A stretch of DNA of 64,000 nt, from assembly GCF_000430585.1 (NCBI RefSeq), contig NZ_AUMH01000017.1, forward strand, positions 1-64,000, read 5' to 3'. Position numbers and translations under genes: made by a program. The notes beneath the pieces were generated by a model that saw only the letters and a list, made by a program, of their open reading frames with translations, made no database searches and was not told the origin of the DNA. This DNA comes from Alicyclobacillus herbarius DSM 13609 (GTDB lineage: Bacteria > Bacillota > Bacilli > Alicyclobacillales > Alicyclobacillaceae). Positions 62,187-64,000 of this stretch are shown here, piece after piece. The stretch's first letter is position 1; each line of letters starts with the position of its first letter.

Positions 62187-64000
62187 ATGTGTGGAATCGT
62201 GGGCTACGTCGGGCCGCGGGACGTGCAGGGTGTCGTGATTGGCGGGCTGCAGAAGCTGGAGTACCGGGGCTACGACTCGGCTGGGGTGGCCGCGCTTGCC
62301 GATGGGCAGCTGCATGTCGCCAAGTCGGTGGGACGGTTGGCGAACCTGGAAGACAAGTTGGCCACAAACCCGCTTGTCGGTCATATCGGCATCGGTCACA
62401 CCCGCTGGGCGACGCACGGTCGGCCGTCCGATGAGAACGCACACCCGCACCAGGATTGTCAGGGCAAGTTTGCGGTGGTGCATAACGGCATCGTCGAAAA
62501 CTACCTGAGCCTGCGCGAGGAGCTGGCGGCCAAGGGGCACACGTTCCAGTCGGAGACGGACACTGAGGTGGTCGCGCATCTGATTGAAGACCTGTACGAC
62601 GGGGACCTGTTCCGGACTATGGTCCGGGTGGCGGAGCGCATCCGGGGCGCTTATGCACTGGTGGTGCTCTGCGCCGAATACCCGGATACCCTGATTGCCC
62701 TGCGCAAGGCCAGCCCGTTGGTCATTGGTCTGGGTCAGGGCGAGAACTTTATCGCCTCGGACATTCCGGCTATTCTCGAGTACACGCGCGACGTGTACGT
62801 GCTCGATGACGGCGAGATGGCGGTGGTCCGCCGCGACGGCGTCGAATGCTTCACGGTTTCGGGTCAGCCCGTGCGAAAACAAGTTTTGCACGTGACGTGG
62901 GACGCGGTTTCGGCTGAGCGCGGTGGGTATCCGCACTTCATGCTCAAGGAGATTTACGAGCAGCCGAAAGCGATTCGCGATACGTTGTCCGGGCGTGTGG
63001 CACCTGACTGGTCACGCGTGGAATTGCCGGAGCTGGAACTGACGGAGGACTTTATCCGCGCGATTGACCGGGTGCACATCGTCGCCTGCGGCACTTCGTG
63101 GCACGCGGGCTTGGTTGGCAAGGCGTGGATGGAGCAACTTCTGCGCATCCCGGTGGACGTGGAGATTGCGTCCGAATATCGGTATGGAAATCCGATTGAT
63201 TCAGACAGGACGCTCATCATTGTCATGAGCCAATCGGGTGAGACGGCGGATACCCTCGCCGCGCTGCGCGAAGCGAAGGCGCGCGGGCGCCGGGTTTTGG
63301 CCGTCACCAACGTAGTCGGCAGCTCGGTGGCACGCGAAGCGGATGATGTGCTCATCACCTGGGCGGGTCCGGAGATTGCGGTGGCTTCGACGAAGGCGTA
63401 CACGACGCAGCTGGTGGTATTGTTCCTGTTAGCCCTCTACTTTGCACGCGTGTGTGGGACGCAGACCGACGCGGACATCCGGGATGTTCTGGCTGGGCTG
63501 GGCCATCTGCCGCAGGCGGCGGAACAGGTGCTGGGTGTGGCACCGCAGCTGGAGAAGTTCGCTCACCGCTATGCTGAAGTGGAACACGCCTTCTTCATTG
63601 GCCGTGGCCTGGACTACTCGCTCTCCTTGGAGGGCGCCCTGAAGCTCAAGGAAATCTCGTACATTCATGCAGAGGCGTACGCGGCCGGCGAGCTCAAGCA
63701 CGGAACCCTGGCGCTCATCACGGAAGGGGTGCCGGTCATCGCTATGGCCACTCAGCAGGCGTTGTACGAGAAAACCTTGAGTAACATCAAGGAGGTCAAG
63801 GCGCGCGACGCGTTTGTTCTCGGGGTGACTTGGGCGGGCAACGAGGACTTAGCCAAGTCGGTCGATGAGGTGCTCTATCTGCCTCGTCTGCACCCGCTCT
63901 TGGCGCCGATTGTTGCCGTGATTCCGTTGCAACTGCTGGCCTACTATGCCGCCGTGGCACGTGGCAACGATGTCGACAAGCCGCGCAACCTGGCCAAAAG
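62187..64000 (+). CDS. glmS: Glutamine-fructose-6-phosphate aminotransferase, truncated by window end
   Basis: GlmS makes glucosamine 6-phosphate from fructose 6-phosphate and glutamine, the first step of amino-sugar synthesis. The 604 visible residues start MCGIVGYVG with the N-terminal nucleophile Cys1 of the glutaminase domain (GHTRWATHG, NGIVEN). The isomerase domain follows with two SIS modules (CGTSWHAGL, SQSGETADT, EGALKLKEISYIHAEAYAAGELKHG). The window ends within KPRNLAK, probably only a few residues before the stop. AAGGAGG lies 10 bases before the ATG. Confidence 0.98.
   Translation, partial: MCGIVGYVGPRDVQGVVIGGLQKLEYRGYDSAGVAALADGQLHVAKSVGRLANLEDKLATNPLVGHIGIGHTRWATHGRPSDENAHPHQDCQGKFAVVHNGIVENYLSLREELAAKGHTFQSETDTEVVAHLIEDLYDGDLFRTMVRVAERIRGAYALVVLCAEYPDTLIALRKASPLVIGLGQGENFIASDIPAILEYTRDVYVLDDGEMAVVRRDGVECFTVSGQPVRKQVLHVTWDAVSAERGGYPHFMLKEIYEQPKAIRDTLSGRVAPDWSRVELPELELTEDFIRAIDRVHIVACGTSWHAGLVGKAWMEQLLRIPVDVEIASEYRYGNPIDSDRTLIIVMSQSGETADTLAALREAKARGRRVLAVTNVVGSSVAREADDVLITWAGPEIAVASTKAYTTQLVVLFLLALYFARVCGTQTDADIRDVLAGLGHLPQAAEQVLGVAPQLEKFAHRYAEVEHAFFIGRGLDYSLSLEGALKLKEISYIHAEAYAAGELKHGTLALITEGVPVIAMATQQALYEKTLSNIKEVKARDAFVLGVTWAGNEDLAKSVDEVLYLPRLHPLLAPIVAVIPLQLLAYYAAVARGNDVDKPRNLAK

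Overview
The window is one continuous housekeeping and sporulation chromosome block from an endospore-forming member of the Bacilli. GC is about 60%. Gene content and order match the Bacillus rrn-ctsR-rpoBC-S10-spc-alpha-cwlD-cdaA-glmS region. High GC, frequent TTG/GTG starts and the spore genes gerD, kbaA, cwlD and pdaB suggest Alicyclobacillus or a close relative such as Kyrpidia. That genus-level placement is inference.

Layout. (1) 1-157: 3' end of a 5S rRNA gene and its terminator. (2) 347-1051: a leftward TetR regulator with its own promoter and an operator abutting the -35. (3) 1145-8430: a CtsR-controlled protein quality control operon (ctsR, mcsA, mcsB, clpC) followed by radA and the c-di-AMP cyclase disA. 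(4) 8518-15961: pssA, a PIN-TRAM membrane protein, ispF, gltX, cysS, mrnC, rlmB and rae1/yacP. (5) 16038-25322: sigH, rpmG, secE, nusG, rplKA, rplJL behind an L10-type attenuator, an RsmC-like methyltransferase and rpoB. (6) 25412-33932: rpoC, the L7Ae-like K-turn protein, rpsL, rpsG, fusA and tuf. (7) 34247-51292: the S10, spc and alpha ribosomal clusters with secY, adk, infA, rpoA, truA, rplM and rpsI. (8) 51531-58013: cwlD, a hypothetical membrane-anchored protein, mrp, gerD, kbaA, pdaB, a SpoIIM-family membrane protein and an SGNH hydrolase. (9) 58137-64000: cdaA, cdaR, glmM, a glmS ribozyme and glmS, cut by the window edge about where the protein should end. All genes except tetR, gerD and pdaB are on the + strand.

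The genes work as linked programmes: regulated proteolysis (CtsR, McsA, McsB, ClpC), transcription and translation, envelope precursor synthesis (GlmM, GlmS) coupled to c-di-AMP (CdaA, CdaR; DisA lies upstream), and spore cortex and germination.

I found no convincing undescribed multi-gene system. The most informative non-coding signals are a complete glmS ribozyme, an L10 leader with mutually exclusive antiterminator and terminator hairpins, a roughly 146-bp inverted-repeat element between that attenuator and rplJ with two degraded relatives nearby, a phased CtsR heptad array, and a near-perfect sigma-G promoter for gerD. Several genes usual at this locus in Bacillus (ispD, cysE, map, ecfA1/A2/T) are absent.
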